A stretch of 64,000 bases of DNA from Hyphomicrobiales bacterium (lineage in GTDB: Bacteria > Pseudomonadota > Alphaproteobacteria > Rhizobiales > Beijerinckiaceae), in NCBI GenBank assembly GCA_027489535.1, contig JAIXZO010000015.1, positions 124,001 through 188,000 of the forward strand. Reading direction: 5' to 3'. The first letter of the stretch is position 1. The number at the start of each line of letters is the position of its first letter. The notes beneath the pieces are model-generated. The model saw only the letters and a program-made list of their open reading frames with translations, had not been told where the DNA came from and searched no databases. The translations under genes and the position numbers were made by a program. Of the stretch, positions 25,946-37,651 are shown piece by piece.

Positions 25946-28900
25946 TTATGACGCCGCCAAGAGCGCTGCGTTTCCGCCGGCCGCCGCAGTATTGATCGTA
26001 ATGGTACGTTCGAGGCCGAAGCGCTTCAGATAATTCGGCCCGCCCGCCTTCGGCCCGGTACCCGACAGGCCCGCCCCACCGAAGGGCTGCGTACCCACCA
26101 CCGCGCCGATCATGTTGCGGTTGACGTAGCAATTGCCGACGTCGAGCCGCTGCAGAATGTGCTCCACGGTCGCGTCGATGCGCGAATGGATGCCGAGCGT
26201 GAGCCCGTATCCGCCCGCGTCTATCTCCTCGAGCAGCGCATCCAAATTGCCCGACTTCCAGCGCACGACGTGGAGAACGGGGCCGAACACCTCCTGCGCG
26301 AGTGCCGACACCCGGTCGATCTCGACGACGTGCGGCGCGACGTAGAAGCCGGCCGCGGGCGCTTCGGCGATCCGCGTGACGCGGCCCGAAGCCCGCGAGG
26401 CGGCGATGTGGGCGTCCAAGCCCGCCTTGGCCTCCGCATCGATGACCGGACCCAAGGCGACGGAGACGTCGCGCGGATCGCCGATCTTCAGCTCCCGCGC
26501 GCCGCCCACGATCATCTCCAGCATCCGGTCGGCCACGTCCTCCTGCACACACAGAAGGCGCAACGCCGAGCACCGCTGGCCCGCCGAGCGGAACGCCGAA
26601 GTCAGAACGTCGTCCGCGACCTGCTCCGGCAAAGCCGTGGCGTCGACGATCATGGCGTTGACGCCGCCCGTTTCCGCGATGAACGGAACGATGGGGCCGT
26701 CCTTCGCCGCCAAGCTGCGGTTGATCGCCCAGGCCGTCTGCGTCGAACCCGTGAAGGCGACGCCCGCGATGCGCGGATGCGCGACAAGGCGCGCGCCGAT
26801 GCGCCCGTCGCCCGGCACGAGATGCAGCGCGGATGCAGGAATGCCCGCGTCGAACAGCAGGCGCACCGCCGCGAAGGCGACCGCCGGGGTCTGTTCGGCC
26901 GGCTTCGCGACGACGGCGTTTCCGGCGGCCAGAGCCGCCGCGACCTGGCCGATGAAGATCGCCAGCGGGAAGTTCCAAGGCGAAATGCAGAGGAAGACGC
27001 CGCGCGCACGGTGAATGAGGCGGTTGTCCTCGCCCGTCGGCCCCGGCAGAATCTCGCCCTCGCCGAACAGACCGCGCGCCTGCACCGCGTAATAGCGGCA
27101 GAAGTCCACGGCTTCGCGCAGCTCGGCCAGCGCGTCGTCGAGCGTCTTGCCCGCTTCGACCTGCAAAAGGCGAATGAACGAGCCGCGTCGCTCCTCCATC
27201 AGATCGGCGGCCCGCTCCAGCGCCGCCGCGCGGGTCTCCACCTCCGTATCCGCCCAGATGCGCCGCTTGGCGAAAGCCGCATCGACGGCGGCATCCGCCG
27301 TCGCCTCGTCCGCTTCGACCACGGAGCCGTATCGCATGGTCGCGTCGACGGGGGAGAGCAAGGCCCGCTCGGTTCCCGCGCGCTCGATGCCGTCGACGAG
27401 GGGCGCGGCCCGCACGGGCACATGCGATGCGGCGGCGGAGACTTCGGCGAGGAGCGCGTTCAATGCGGCCTCGCAGCCGAATTCGACGCCGGCGGAATTG
27501 CGCCGCCCCGAACCGTAGAGGTCGCGCGGTAGGGCCACATGCGGGTTCCGCGCCGCCTCAGGCCTGCCGATGGCCTGCTGCGGGCGCACGAGCAGGGTTT
27601 CGACCGGCACGGCCGGATCGGCCGCGGCCGAGACGAAGGACGAATTGGCACCGTTTTCGAGCAGGCGACGCACGAGATAGGCGAGGAGATCCTTGTGACC
27701 GCCGACCGGCGCATAGGTGCGGCAGGCCGCGCCCGCATTCTCGGCCAGCACGGTGCGGTGCAGATCCTCGCCCATGCCGTGGAGGCGCTGGAATTCGTAG
27801 CCCTCCGTGCCGCCCGCGCGCTCGATGATCGACGCGACCGTCAGCGCGTTGTGGGTGGCAAATTGCGGGTAGAGCCGCGGGCGGGCGGCCAGCAGGCGGT
27901 CGGCACAGACCTGATAGGCCAGATCCGTCATCGCCTTGCGGGTAAATACCGGGAAATCGGCAAGGCCGCGCTCATGCGCGCGCTTGATCTCGGTGTCCCA
28001 ATACGCACCCTTCACCAGCCGCACCATCATGCGGCGGCCATGGGCGGCGGCGAGGGCGTCGACATGGTCGATCACCGCGAGCGCGCGCTTTTGATAGGCT
28101 TGGACGGCGAGACCGAAACCGTCCCAACCCGCCAATGACGGATCGGCGAAGACCGCATCGACCACGTCGAGCGAGAGTTCGAGCCGGTCGGCCTCCTCCG
28201 CGTCCACCGTGAAATTGAGGTCATGGGCCTTCGCGCTGCGGGCGAGATCGAGCACGACGGGGACGAGTTCGCGCATGACGCGCGCGCGCGAAACCGCCTC
28301 GTAGCGCGGGTGCAGGGCGGAGAGCTTGACGGAAATCCCGGGCCGATCCGGCAGGGCGGCATTGCCGGCCGCGCGGCCGATGGCCTCGATCGCATCGGCA
28401 TAGGAGCGCCGATAGCGCTCGGCGTCCTCTGCCGTGCGCGCGCCCTCGCCGAGCATGTCGAAGGAATAGCGGTAGAGCCGCCCTTCCCCTGACCGCGCCC
28501 GGTCGAGCGCCGCTTCGATGGTGGAGCCGAGCACGAAATGCCGGCCGAGGATGCCCATGGCCTGCCGCGTGGCGGTGCGGACGGCGGGAAGGCCGAGGCG
28601 TTTGACCAGACTGCCCAACACGCCTGCGGGTTTTTCACCGGGACGAATGAGGCGCGCGGTGACGCCGAGCGCCCAAGCGGAGGCGGAAACCAGCAAGGCC
28701 TCCGACTGCGTGTCGCGGCCGATGAAGTCGCCTTGGCCCAGCTTGTCCTCGATCAGCCGATCCGCCGTCGCGCCGTCCGGCACGCGCAAAAGCGCCTCCG
28801 CCAGCACCATCAGCGCCAGACCCTCGGGCGTGGAAAGCGAATATTCGCGCAGCAGATCCTCGACGCCGCCGAGCGCGCCGGAATGGGAGCGGATTGCGGC

Positions 28901-29032
28901 GACGTAACCCCGCGCGCGGCGGTCGATCGCGGCTTCGCGCTCGGGCGGCAAGGCGGCCGCGCGCATCCATTCTGCGGCGATCACGGCGTCGTCGGGAGCG
29001 TAGGGCGCGCGGAACGGGGGAACGGCAGTCAT
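25946..29032 (-). CDS. putA: Bifunctional proline dehydrogenase / glutamate-semialdehyde dehydrogenase
   Basis: 1028 aa. It oxidises proline to glutamate in two steps, with FAD in the first and NAD in the second. The PRODH barrel has SVKLSALHPRYE, FTVDAEEADRLE, VRLVKGAYWDTE and FATHNALT. The aldehyde dehydrogenase half has ISPWNFPLAIF, FTGSTQTAW, ETGGVNAMIVDATAL and the catalytic cysteine in SAGQRCSALR. It lacks the N-terminal ribbon-helix-helix of enterobacterial PutA, so it is not itself a repressor. ATG 29032 is chosen because AGGAGA lies 5-6 nt upstream. The divergent Lrp-type gene probably activates it. Confidence 0.96.
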   Translation of the reverse strand: MTAVPPFRAPYAPDDAVIAAEWMRAAALPPEREAAIDRRARGYVAAIRSHSGALGGVEDLLREYSLSTPEGLALMVLAEALLRVPDGATADRLIEDKLGQGDFIGRDTQSEALLVSASAWALGVTARLIRPGEKPAGVLGSLVKRLGLPAVRTATRQAMGILGRHFVLGSTIEAALDRARSGEGRLYRYSFDMLGEGARTAEDAERYRRSYADAIEAIGRAAGNAALPDRPGISVKLSALHPRYEAVSRARVMRELVPVVLDLARSAKAHDLNFTVDAEEADRLELSLDVVDAVFADPSLAGWDGFGLAVQAYQKRALAVIDHVDALAAAHGRRMMVRLVKGAYWDTEIKRAHERGLADFPVFTRKAMTDLAYQVCADRLLAARPRLYPQFATHNALTVASIIERAGGTEGYEFQRLHGMGEDLHRTVLAENAGAACRTYAPVGGHKDLLAYLVRRLLENGANSSFVSAAADPAVPVETLLVRPQQAIGRPEAARNPHVALPRDLYGSGRRNSAGVEFGCEAALNALLAEVSAAASHVPVRAAPLVDGIERAGTERALLSPVDATMRYGSVVEADEATADAAVDAAFAKRRIWADTEVETRAAALERAADLMEERRGSFIRLLQVEAGKTLDDALAELREAVDFCRYYAVQARGLFGEGEILPGPTGEDNRLIHRARGVFLCISPWNFPLAIFIGQVAAALAAGNAVVAKPAEQTPAVAFAAVRLLFDAGIPASALHLVPGDGRIGARLVAHPRIAGVAFTGSTQTAWAINRSLAAKDGPIVPFIAETGGVNAMIVDATALPEQVADDVLTSAFRSAGQRCSALRLLCVQEDVADRMLEMIVGGARELKIGDPRDVSVALGPVIDAEAKAGLDAHIAASRASGRVTRIAEAPAAGFYVAPHVVEIDRVSALAQEVFGPVLHVVRWKSGNLDALLEEIDAGGYGLTLGIHSRIDATVEHILQRLDVGNCYVNRNMIGAVVGTQPFGGAGLSGTGPKAGGPNYLKRFGLERTITINTAAAGGNAALLAAS

Positions 29033-29043
29033 GATCATCTCCT

Positions 29044-29161
29044 GCGGATGATCCATGATGCGCGGGGAAAGACGGTGTTTATAGGAGCTTATTTCGGCAT
29101 TATGCCGTGGATTTCGCTGTTCATGTCCGTTTTTTACGCGGATGATCCGAAGTTGATCCGC
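29044..29161. promoter_or_regulatory. putA/putR divergent control region
   Basis: It contains the repeat GCGGATGATCC at 29044-29054 (next to the putA ribosome-binding site) and at 29138-29148. The second copy lies in a larger dyad GCGGAT-N12-ATCCGC (29138-29161). A further palindrome CGGCAT-T-ATGCCG lies at 29095-29107. These are candidate sites for the Lrp-type regulator. Confidence 0.5.
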
Positions 29162-29181
29162 AACACCCGAAGGAGCGCGCC

Positions 29182-29643
29182 TTGGACGGTCTCGACAAGC
29201 TCGATCGCAGGATTCTCGCGCTGCTGCAGGAGGACGGGCGCATCACGACGGTCGACCTTGCCGACAGGGCGGGGCTCTCGCCGACGGCGACGGCGGACCG
29301 CATGAAACGGCTGATCCGCGACGGTTACGTGACCGGCTTTCGCGCGATGCTGGACCCGATGAAGCTCGAACGCGGGCTTTTGGTGTTCGTCGAAGTCTCG
29401 CTCGACAAGACCACGCCGGACGTGTTCGACCGCTTCGCCGCCGCCGTGCGGCGCACGAGCGAGGTGCTCGAATGCCACATGGTGGCGGGCGGCTTCGATT
29501 ATCTGCTCAAGACGCGGCTGCGCGACATGAACGCCTATCGGGCGTTTCTCGGCGAGGTGCTGCTGTCGTTTCCCGGCGTTCGCGAAACGCGGACCTATGC
29601 GGTGATGGAAGAGGTGAAGACGGACGGGCTGCTCCCGGTCTGA
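29182..29643 (+). CDS. putR: Lrp/AsnC-family regulator, probable proline utilisation activator
   Basis: 153 aa. The N-terminal HTH DRRILALLQEDGRITTVDLADRAGLSPTATADRMKRL and the C-terminal RAM ligand domain (ERGLLVFVEVSLDKTTP...ECHMVAGGFDYLLKTRLRDM) are complete. It is divergent from putA, the arrangement of PutR in Agrobacterium and Rhodobacter, where proline-bound PutR activates putA. The start is TTG 29182 with AAGGAG 7-8 nt upstream. Confidence 0.9.
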   Translation: MDGLDKLDRRILALLQEDGRITTVDLADRAGLSPTATADRMKRLIRDGYVTGFRAMLDPMKLERGLLVFVEVSLDKTTPDVFDRFAAAVRRTSEVLECHMVAGGFDYLLKTRLRDMNAYRAFLGEVLLSFPGVRETRTYAVMEEVKTDGLLPV

Positions 29644-29708
29644 CGCGGGCCCGCGGGCTCGAACTTTGCCGCATGTCGCGCGTTGAGGGACATGCGACGG
29701 AGGGGCGC

Positions 29709-30413
29709 ATGACGTCGGACGATCACGCACGTCGCGTCGGCCAAGGCGAGCCGGGCGGCGACCCGGACCATCGCCGGGCGGCCATGGTGACGAACCAGAT
29801 CGCGGGCAGAGGCATCATGGATCCGCGCGTGCTCGACGCCATGGGCCGCGTGCCGCGCGAGCGCTTCGTCGCGCCGGGGTACCAGGCCTTCGCCTATGAG
29901 GACCGCCCTTTGCCCATCGCCGAGGGGCAGACGATCTCGCAGCCTTACGTCGTGGCGCTGATGGCGGAGGGCGGCCGCATTCGCCGCGAGGACAAGCTGC
30001 TGGAGGTGGGGACCGGCTCCGGCTATGCCGCCGCCGTCTATGCGCGGCTGGCGCGCGAGGTGCACGGCATCGAGCGCCTTCCCGCGCTGGCGGAGACCGC
30101 GCGGCGCAATCTGACGGCGGCGGGCGCGGGGAACGTGGAAGTCCATGAGGGCGACGGCAGCCTCGGACTGCCGGAACACGCGCCCTTCGACGTGATTCTG
30201 GTGGCGGCCGGCGGACCGCGCATACCGGCCGCATTGAAGGAACAACTCGCGCCCGGCGGACGGCTGGTGATGCCCGTCGGCACGGGCTACGGCCGGCAGA
30301 CTCTGATCCGCCTGCGGCGCGACGAGACCGGGGGGTTCGTGCAGGACGATCTCGGCGCCGTCAGCTTCGTGCCGCTCGTCGGCCGGCAGGCATGGCCGGG
30401 CACGGACGGCTGA
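29709..30413 (+). CDS. pcm: Protein-L-isoaspartate O-methyltransferase
   Basis: 234 aa repair methyltransferase that converts isoaspartyl residues in aged proteins. It has RGIMDPRVLDAMGRVPRERF, the substrate-binding AYEDRPLPIAEGQTISQPY, the SAM motif LLEVGTGSGYAAAVYA and FDVILVAAGGPRIP. ATG 29709 has GGAGGGG close upstream; an ATG at 29673 would add 12 residues without a better site. The reading frame continues further upstream only as a shadow of the Lrp gene. It ends directly against the aroQ stop, convergent. Confidence 0.92.
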   Translation: MTSDDHARRVGQGEPGGDPDHRRAAMVTNQIAGRGIMDPRVLDAMGRVPRERFVAPGYQAFAYEDRPLPIAEGQTISQPYVVALMAEGGRIRREDKLLEVGTGSGYAAAVYARLAREVHGIERLPALAETARRNLTAAGAGNVEVHEGDGSLGLPEHAPFDVILVAAGGPRIPAALKEQLAPGGRLVMPVGTGYGRQTLIRLRRDETGGFVQDDLGAVSFVPLVGRQAWPGTDG

Positions 30414-30866
30414 TCAGGCCTTCGCGGCGTCATCGAGCAGCTTCGCGACGCGGCGCAGCGACAGCGCGTAGCCCTGCGTGCCGAAGCCCGCGACGACGCC
30501 GTCCGCCCGCAGCGACACATAGGAGTGGTGCCGGAAGCTCTCGCGCTTGTGGACGTTGGAGATGTGGCACTCGATGACGATGCCCTCGAAGGCGTTCAGC
30601 GCGTCGAGGATGGCGATGGACGTGTGCGTGAACGCGCCGGGATTGATGACGATCGCGCCTGCGGTTTCGCGCGCCTCGTGGATCCAGTCGATGAGTTCGT
30701 ATTCGCGATTGCTCTGGTGGAAGCGGATGTCGAGCCCGAGTTCGCCGGCCAATGTCCGGCAGCCCGCCTCGACGTCGGCCAGCGTCTCGCTGCCGTAGAT
30801 ATGGGGCTGACGCTTGCCGAGCAGGTTCAGGTTCGGACCGTTCAGCACATAGACGAGTCGGCTCAT
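30414..30866 (-). CDS. aroQ: Type II 3-dehydroquinate dehydratase
   Basis: 150 aa, the normal length. It dehydrates 3-dehydroquinate in the shikimate pathway by anti elimination. Signature segments: [19 protein letters not shown] (Tyr in the active loop), [24 protein letters not shown] and [12 protein letters not shown] with the catalytic histidine. ATG 30866 has GGGGAA upstream; the longer frame overlaps the next intergenic region and is rejected. It is a single gene here, away from other aro genes. Confidence 0.96.
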   Translation of the reverse strand: MSRLVYVLNGPNLNLLGKRQPHIYGSETLADVEAGCRTLAGELGLDIRFHQSNREYELIDWIHEARETAGAIVINPGAFTHTSIAILDALNAFEGIVIECHISNVHKRESFRHHSYVSLRADGVVAGFGTQGYALSLRRVAKLLDDAAKA

Positions 30867-31005
30867 TGCGGCGGATTCCCCGGAGATGGCGTGCCCGTTC
30901 GGGCGGAGGTGCATCCTGTCTTCGCGGCCGAGCCGAAGCAAGCGCCGCGCGAAGGGCTCGGAACTTCGCGCGCCGCCCCCCGTTTGAGACCGACGGGAGT
31001 GCAGT

Positions 31006-31419
31006 ATGCGGCCGAACGACACCGAACGAGACGCCGCGGAGACCCTCCCTCTCGCGGAAGAGCGACTGACGGTGGGGCGCGAGACCGTCGAGAGCGGAAT
31101 CGTGCGCGTCAACACGCCGGTCGAGACGCTTCACGAAATCGTCGAGGCCACGCTGCGCGAGGAGCGGGTCGAGATCACGCGCGTGCCGGTGGACGCCGTC
31201 GTCGAACGCGCGCCGCCGGTGCGCACCGAGGGCGAGGTCACGATCGTGCCGGTCCTCGAGGAAGTGCTCGTGGTCGAGAAGCGCCTCGTTCTCCGCGAGG
31301 AGCTGCACATCCGAAGGCGGACCGAGGAACGGGCCGTCGAAATACCCGTCGAGAGGCGGCGCCAACACGCCGTCGTCGAGCGCGAAGACGCAACCGAAAC
31401 ACCCCCCGAAAAAGGATGA
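31006..31419 (+). CDS. DUF2382 (YsnF/AvaK-type) stress protein
   Basis: 137 aa, highly charged. It carries the DUF2382 pattern [22 protein letters not shown], ...[16 protein letters not shown] and [19 protein letters not shown]. The family is linked to general stress responses and also found in PRC-barrel proteins; its biochemical role is unknown. It lies 4 bp before a second, larger member with the same domain, so they are co-expressed. Promoter signals upstream are not evident. Confidence 0.85.
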   Translation: MRPNDTERDAAETLPLAEERLTVGRETVESGIVRVNTPVETLHEIVEATLREERVEITRVPVDAVVERAPPVRTEGEVTIVPVLEEVLVVEKRLVLREELHIRRRTEERAVEIPVERRRQHAVVEREDATETPPEKG

Positions 31420-31423
31420 AGCC

Positions 31424-32314
31424 ATGACCGATTACACCACCGGAACGTCCGGCGGACCTCACACGGGCCTGCGCACCGTAACGGCGATGTTCGACGACCG
31501 CAGCGATGCGGAAGACGCCGTCGAAAGCCTCGTCTCCGAAGGCATCTCCCGCGACCGCATCAGAATGGTCGCGGGCACGAGCGGCGAAACGACCGGGACC
31601 ACGAGCTATTCCGACACCGACCGCGGCGGGTTCTGGGATTCGTTGGCCGACTTCTTCTTCCCCGACGAAGACCGCTCTTCCTATGCCGAAGGGCTGCGGC
31701 GCGGGGGCTATCTGGTGACCGTGACTACCGACGAAAGCCGCTACGACCGCGTTGTCGACATCCTCGACGACGAGGGCACCATCGACATGGACGAACGTGA
31801 ATCGGCCTGGCGGTCGGAAGGCTGGAGCGCGACGGCCGGCGGCGGGATGACAGGCACGCAGACGGGCATGACGGGCGGCACGTCGTCCGGGACCGCGGGC
31901 ACGCATATGGCCGGCGCGGGGCGCGAGGAAGAGGTGATCCCGGTCGTCGAGGAACAACTGCACGTCGGCAAGCGCGAGGTCGAAGCGGGCCGGGTCCGCG
32001 TGCGGTCCTATGTCGTGGAGACGCCCGCGGAGGAGACCGTGCGGCTGCGGCGCGAACACGTCGAATTGCAGCGACGCCCCGTAGACCGACCGGTCACGGC
32101 CGGGGACGACGCCTTCCGCGAGCGGACGTTGGAGGTACGTGAAACCTCCGAGCGGCCGGTCGTTTCGAAGGAGGCCCATATCCGCGAGGAAGTGGTCGTG
32201 TCCAAGGGCTCGGAAACCCACGAGGAGAAGGTCTCCGACACCGTGCGCCGCACCGAAGTCGAGGTCGAGGACGACCGCGGGGCGACGGACGATCCGATGC
32301 GCCGCCGGCCCTGA
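31424..32314 (+). CDS. General stress protein with 17M-like and DUF2382 domains
   Basis: 296 aa in three parts. An N-terminal alpha/beta domain VTAMFDDRSDAEDAVESLVSEG...YLVTVTTDE (about residues 18-105) resembles the general-stress-protein 17M domain. A Gly/Thr-rich linker with repeated TGxxTG follows (about 135-165). The C-terminal DUF2382 (IPVVEEQLHVGKREVEAGRV) resembles the neighbour at 31006. Probably soluble. Tandem DUF2382 genes suggest duplication. Function not established. Confidence 0.85.
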   Translation: MTDYTTGTSGGPHTGLRTVTAMFDDRSDAEDAVESLVSEGISRDRIRMVAGTSGETTGTTSYSDTDRGGFWDSLADFFFPDEDRSSYAEGLRRGGYLVTVTTDESRYDRVVDILDDEGTIDMDERESAWRSEGWSATAGGGMTGTQTGMTGGTSSGTAGTHMAGAGREEEVIPVVEEQLHVGKREVEAGRVRVRSYVVETPAEETVRLRREHVELQRRPVDRPVTAGDDAFRERTLEVRETSERPVVSKEAHIREEVVVSKGSETHEEKVSDTVRRTEVEVEDDRGATDDPMRRRP

Positions 32315-32331
32315 CCGCATCGCCTGCGTTG

Positions 32332-32371
32332 CGGCCATGCACGCCCGCTCACGCGGAACCGTGCATGGCCG
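32332..32371. terminator. Stem-loop downstream of the stress genes
   Basis: Perfect 12-bp arms CGGCCATGCACG / CGTGCATGGCCG with a 16-nt loop, 17 bp after the stop of the DUF2382 gene. Its place before an unrelated transporter fits a terminator; no T-run follows. Confidence 0.55.
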
Positions 32372-32478
32372 AAGCCATGCGGCGCGCCGGTGCGGCGCGT
32401 CCGTCTCATGCATGAAACGAGCATCTAGGCCTCGGCCGGAGGGATACCCGCAAACGGGAAACCCGATAAACACGAAGC

Positions 32479-33717
32479 ATGACCTCAGTCGCGCCCCGCA
32501 GCTCCGCTCTGAAGCCGTTCTCGTCGCGACATTATCGTTTTCAATGGTCCGCCGACCTTCTGATTTCCTGCGCGCTAGAAATGGAAGCCCCGATTCTCGG
32601 GTGGTACATCCTCGTCGAGTCCGGCTCGGTCGTGATGCTGGCGCTGTTCGCAGCCCTGCAGTTCGCCGGCACGCTGTTTTCGCCGCTGATCGGCGTCGTC
32701 GCCGACAGAATGGGCTGCCGCCGACTGCTGTGCCTGATGCGGAGTCTGTTCACCGCCCTGTCGGTGGTGATGGTGGGGCTGGCGTTTTCGGGCCTGCTCA
32801 ACCCCGTCGCCGCCATCGTCGTGTCCGGCATCGCGGGCATCCTTCGCCCCTCGGATTCGATGGTGCGGATGACCTTGATCGCGCAGACCCTTCCGGGGCC
32901 CCAACTGACGGCGGCCATCGCCCTGTCGCGCGCCACGCAGGACATCGCCCGCATGCTCGGCGCCATCTTCGGGGCCGCGCTCGTCACCGTCATCGGGATG
33001 GGGGCGTCCTATGTGGTGATCACGGCGCTCTATCTCACAGGCACGCTTCTGACGCTGGGTGCGGCCGATCCGGCAGGGCGGGCGGCCGTCGCCTCGCCGT
33101 TGCGCGACACGTGGGACGGCCTCGCCTATGTCTGGAAGACTCCGGCCTTGCTCTCCGCCTTCTGGATCGCGCTGCTGGTCAACCTCACCGCCTATCCCAC
33201 GACGTTCGGGCTGTTGCCGCATGTCGCGCGCGACATCTACGGCGTGACGCAGGTGGGGCTCGGCTGGTTGATCGCAGGCTTCAATTTCGGCGGATTGTTG
33301 GGCTCGATCCTTTTGAGCATGCGCAGCGATTTTGCGCCGCCCGGCCGGATGATCGTGATCGCGACGGTCTTTTGGTATCTGGCGATGCTCGCCTTCGGCT
33401 TCGCCGAGACCTTCGCGACCGGTCTCGCTTTGCTCTGCCTCGCCGGCGCGGTGCAGAGCCTGTCGATGGGGCCGATGTTCGTGCTGATGCTGAAATTGTC
33501 CGAGGAGGGCTTCCGCGGTCGCGTCATGGGCATCCGGCTGCTGGCCGTCTACGGATTACCGATCGGCATCATGTGCGCGGGCTTTCTTGTCGCACGCAGC
33601 GATTTCGTGACCACCAACACGCTTTACAGCCTCGTCGGCATGGCGCTCCTCGCGCTGATCGCGTGGAGATGGCGGCGCGATCTGATCCACGCCGACGCAC
33701 CCGCCAACCGGATCTGA
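32479..33717 (+). CDS. MFS transporter
   Basis: 412 aa with about 12 hydrophobic segments and the loop 2-3 signature GVVADRMGCRRLL (MFS motif A, normally GxxxDRxGRR). The similarity is to the MFS_3/enterobactin-exporter-like group of putative drug or metabolite exporters. The substrate is unknown and no regulator is adjacent. Start ATG 32479; the Shine-Dalgarno sequence is weak. It is convergent with the TPP-enzyme gene 18 bp downstream. Confidence 0.85.
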   Translation: MTSVAPRSSALKPFSSRHYRFQWSADLLISCALEMEAPILGWYILVESGSVVMLALFAALQFAGTLFSPLIGVVADRMGCRRLLCLMRSLFTALSVVMVGLAFSGLLNPVAAIVVSGIAGILRPSDSMVRMTLIAQTLPGPQLTAAIALSRATQDIARMLGAIFGAALVTVIGMGASYVVITALYLTGTLLTLGAADPAGRAAVASPLRDTWDGLAYVWKTPALLSAFWIALLVNLTAYPTTFGLLPHVARDIYGVTQVGLGWLIAGFNFGGLLGSILLSMRSDFAPPGRMIVIATVFWYLAMLAFGFAETFATGLALLCLAGAVQSLSMGPMFVLMLKLSEEGFRGRVMGIRLLAVYGLPIGIMCAGFLVARSDFVTTNTLYSLVGMALLALIAWRWRRDLIHADAPANRI

Positions 33718-33735
33718 CCGCCGCCGCCGGAACGG

Positions 33736-34341
33736 TCAGCCCGCGCCGTAGCCGAGATGCGCGCGGAAGCGGTTCTTGATGTAGACGGCATCGCGCGACG
33801 GGAGCGACCGGGGCGGATTGTCCGCCGCGACCTTGATCACGACGAGCCGCGGCCCGGATGCCGGACGGGCGAACGCGCCGCGCAACGCGATCACGTCGTC
33901 CATCGACCGGATCGTGCTCGTCTCCGCAAAGCCGCAGACGCGGGCGACTTCGGCGAGGTCGACGCCGTGACCGGTATGGCTCGCCTGCATCCCCGTCTCG
34001 CCGAAATGCTGATTGTCGATGACGACGACGTTCAGGTTTTTCGGGGCGGCAACGGCGATGGTCGCCAAGCTGCCGAAGGCCATCAATTGCTCGCCGTCGC
34101 CCGTGAGGACGAGCACGGTCTTGTCCGGTCGCGCTTGCGCGAGCCCGAGCCCGACAAGGGCCGCGCCGCCCATCGCCCCCCAAAGATAGTAGTTGTCGTC
34201 GCGGTCGCAGGCGGCGTGCACGTCGTAGCTGGGCGAACCGAGCCCGGTGACGACGAGAAGATTCTCGCGTCCTTCCAGAAGGGCGGAAACGACGTCGCGG
34301 CGGGGCAAGATGCCGGGGGGAGAGGTTCGTGCGTCGGTCAT
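33736..34341 (-). CDS. TPP-dependent decarboxylase, beta (TPP-binding) subunit
   Basis: 201 aa, the C-terminal half of a decarboxylase. It has LWGAMGGAALVGLGLAQA and the thiamine-diphosphate motif starting GDGEQLMAFGS and ending NVVVIDNQ. Two-subunit enzymes of this size decarboxylate sulfopyruvate (ComDE) or phosphonopyruvate. The nearby phosphonate or coenzyme M genes that would decide between them are absent. ATG 34341 lies 5 bp after the alpha stop. Confidence 0.85.
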   Translation of the reverse strand: MTDARTSPPGILPRRDVVSALLEGRENLLVVTGLGSPSYDVHAACDRDDNYYLWGAMGGAALVGLGLAQARPDKTVLVLTGDGEQLMAFGSLATIAVAAPKNLNVVVIDNQHFGETGMQASHTGHGVDLAEVARVCGFAETSTIRSMDDVIALRGAFARPASGPRLVVIKVAADNPPRSLPSRDAVYIKNRFRAHLGYGAG

Positions 34342-34346
34342 GGCGT

Positions 34347-34904
34347 TCACCACTTCTTGCGGCCGAGCAGCCGCTGGCCGATGAGGACGGCGATCTGCTG
34401 GTCGGCTTCGTAGGCGAGGGCGGCGGCGGCTTCGACGGTTTCGACCACGTCCTTGCCGGTTTCGGCCCTCATCACGCGGATGCCGACGGCCTCCAAGGCC
34501 GCCTGCGTCGCGCGGCCCATGGGAACCTGCCAAGGATTGAATTCGGCCCATTCGCCGCGCATCGTCACGATCATCAGCAGCGGGAAGCGCCCCATGACCG
34601 GCAGCGACAGCATGTTGATGCAGTTGCCGACGCCGCTCGACTGCATCAGCAGGACCGACCGCGTTCCGCCGAGCCAAGCGCCGGCGGCGATGGCGACGCC
34701 CTCCTCCTCGGTGGTGAGGACGTTCGAGACGACCTCCGGATCCGCGCCGAACAGCTTGATCAACGTCGAATGCCCGGCGTCGGGGACATAGGACATGCTG
34801 CGGACGTTCGCGGCCTTCAACACGTCGTAAAGCGCGGTCGGCCAGTCGTCGCCGACGTCGCGGGAGGCGTCGGCCTCGATGGGCTTGGAATGAACGGAAT
34901 GCAC
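34347..34904 (-). CDS. TPP-dependent decarboxylase, alpha subunit
   Basis: 185 aa, the N-terminal (pyrimidine-binding) half. The catalytic glutamate lies in LTTEEEGVAIAAGAWLGG (Glu66/67), followed by SGVGNCINMLSLPVMGRFPL. Together with the gene at 33736 it would form one split active site, as in ComD/ComE. The 100-150 bp upstream on the minus strand (34905-35056) contains no gene I can support and probably holds the promoter. Confidence 0.85.
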   Translation of the reverse strand: MHSVHSKPIEADASRDVGDDWPTALYDVLKAANVRSMSYVPDAGHSTLIKLFGADPEVVSNVLTTEEEGVAIAAGAWLGGTRSVLLMQSSGVGNCINMLSLPVMGRFPLLMIVTMRGEWAEFNPWQVPMGRATQAALEAVGIRVMRAETGKDVVETVEAAAALAYEADQQIAVLIGQRLLGRKKW

Positions 34905-35058
34905 GACGGTCTCCGAGCGATGGCCTGATCACGGCCCACTGAACGACGGTCATGCTCGCACGATCCCGACGTCGGCGTCGATGCGCGACCAGCGGCCGGC
35001 AGCTTGACCGGAGCGTCATAGGTCGAAGCCGGCCGGACACATTGCGGCGGACATGCAA

Positions 35059-35086
35059 AAGGGGCGGCACGAACGCGCCGCCCCTT
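35059..35086 (-). terminator. Rho-independent terminator of katG
   Basis: On the minus strand AAGGGGCGGC and GCCGCCCCTT form a 10-bp stem with an 8-nt loop, followed by TTTTGC. It lies 21 bp past the katG stop. Stem plus T-run is the normal intrinsic-terminator form. Confidence 0.8.
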
Positions 35087-35107
35087 CCGCAATGGATTAT
35101 CGTTCGA

Positions 35108-37651
<2,544 letters not shown>

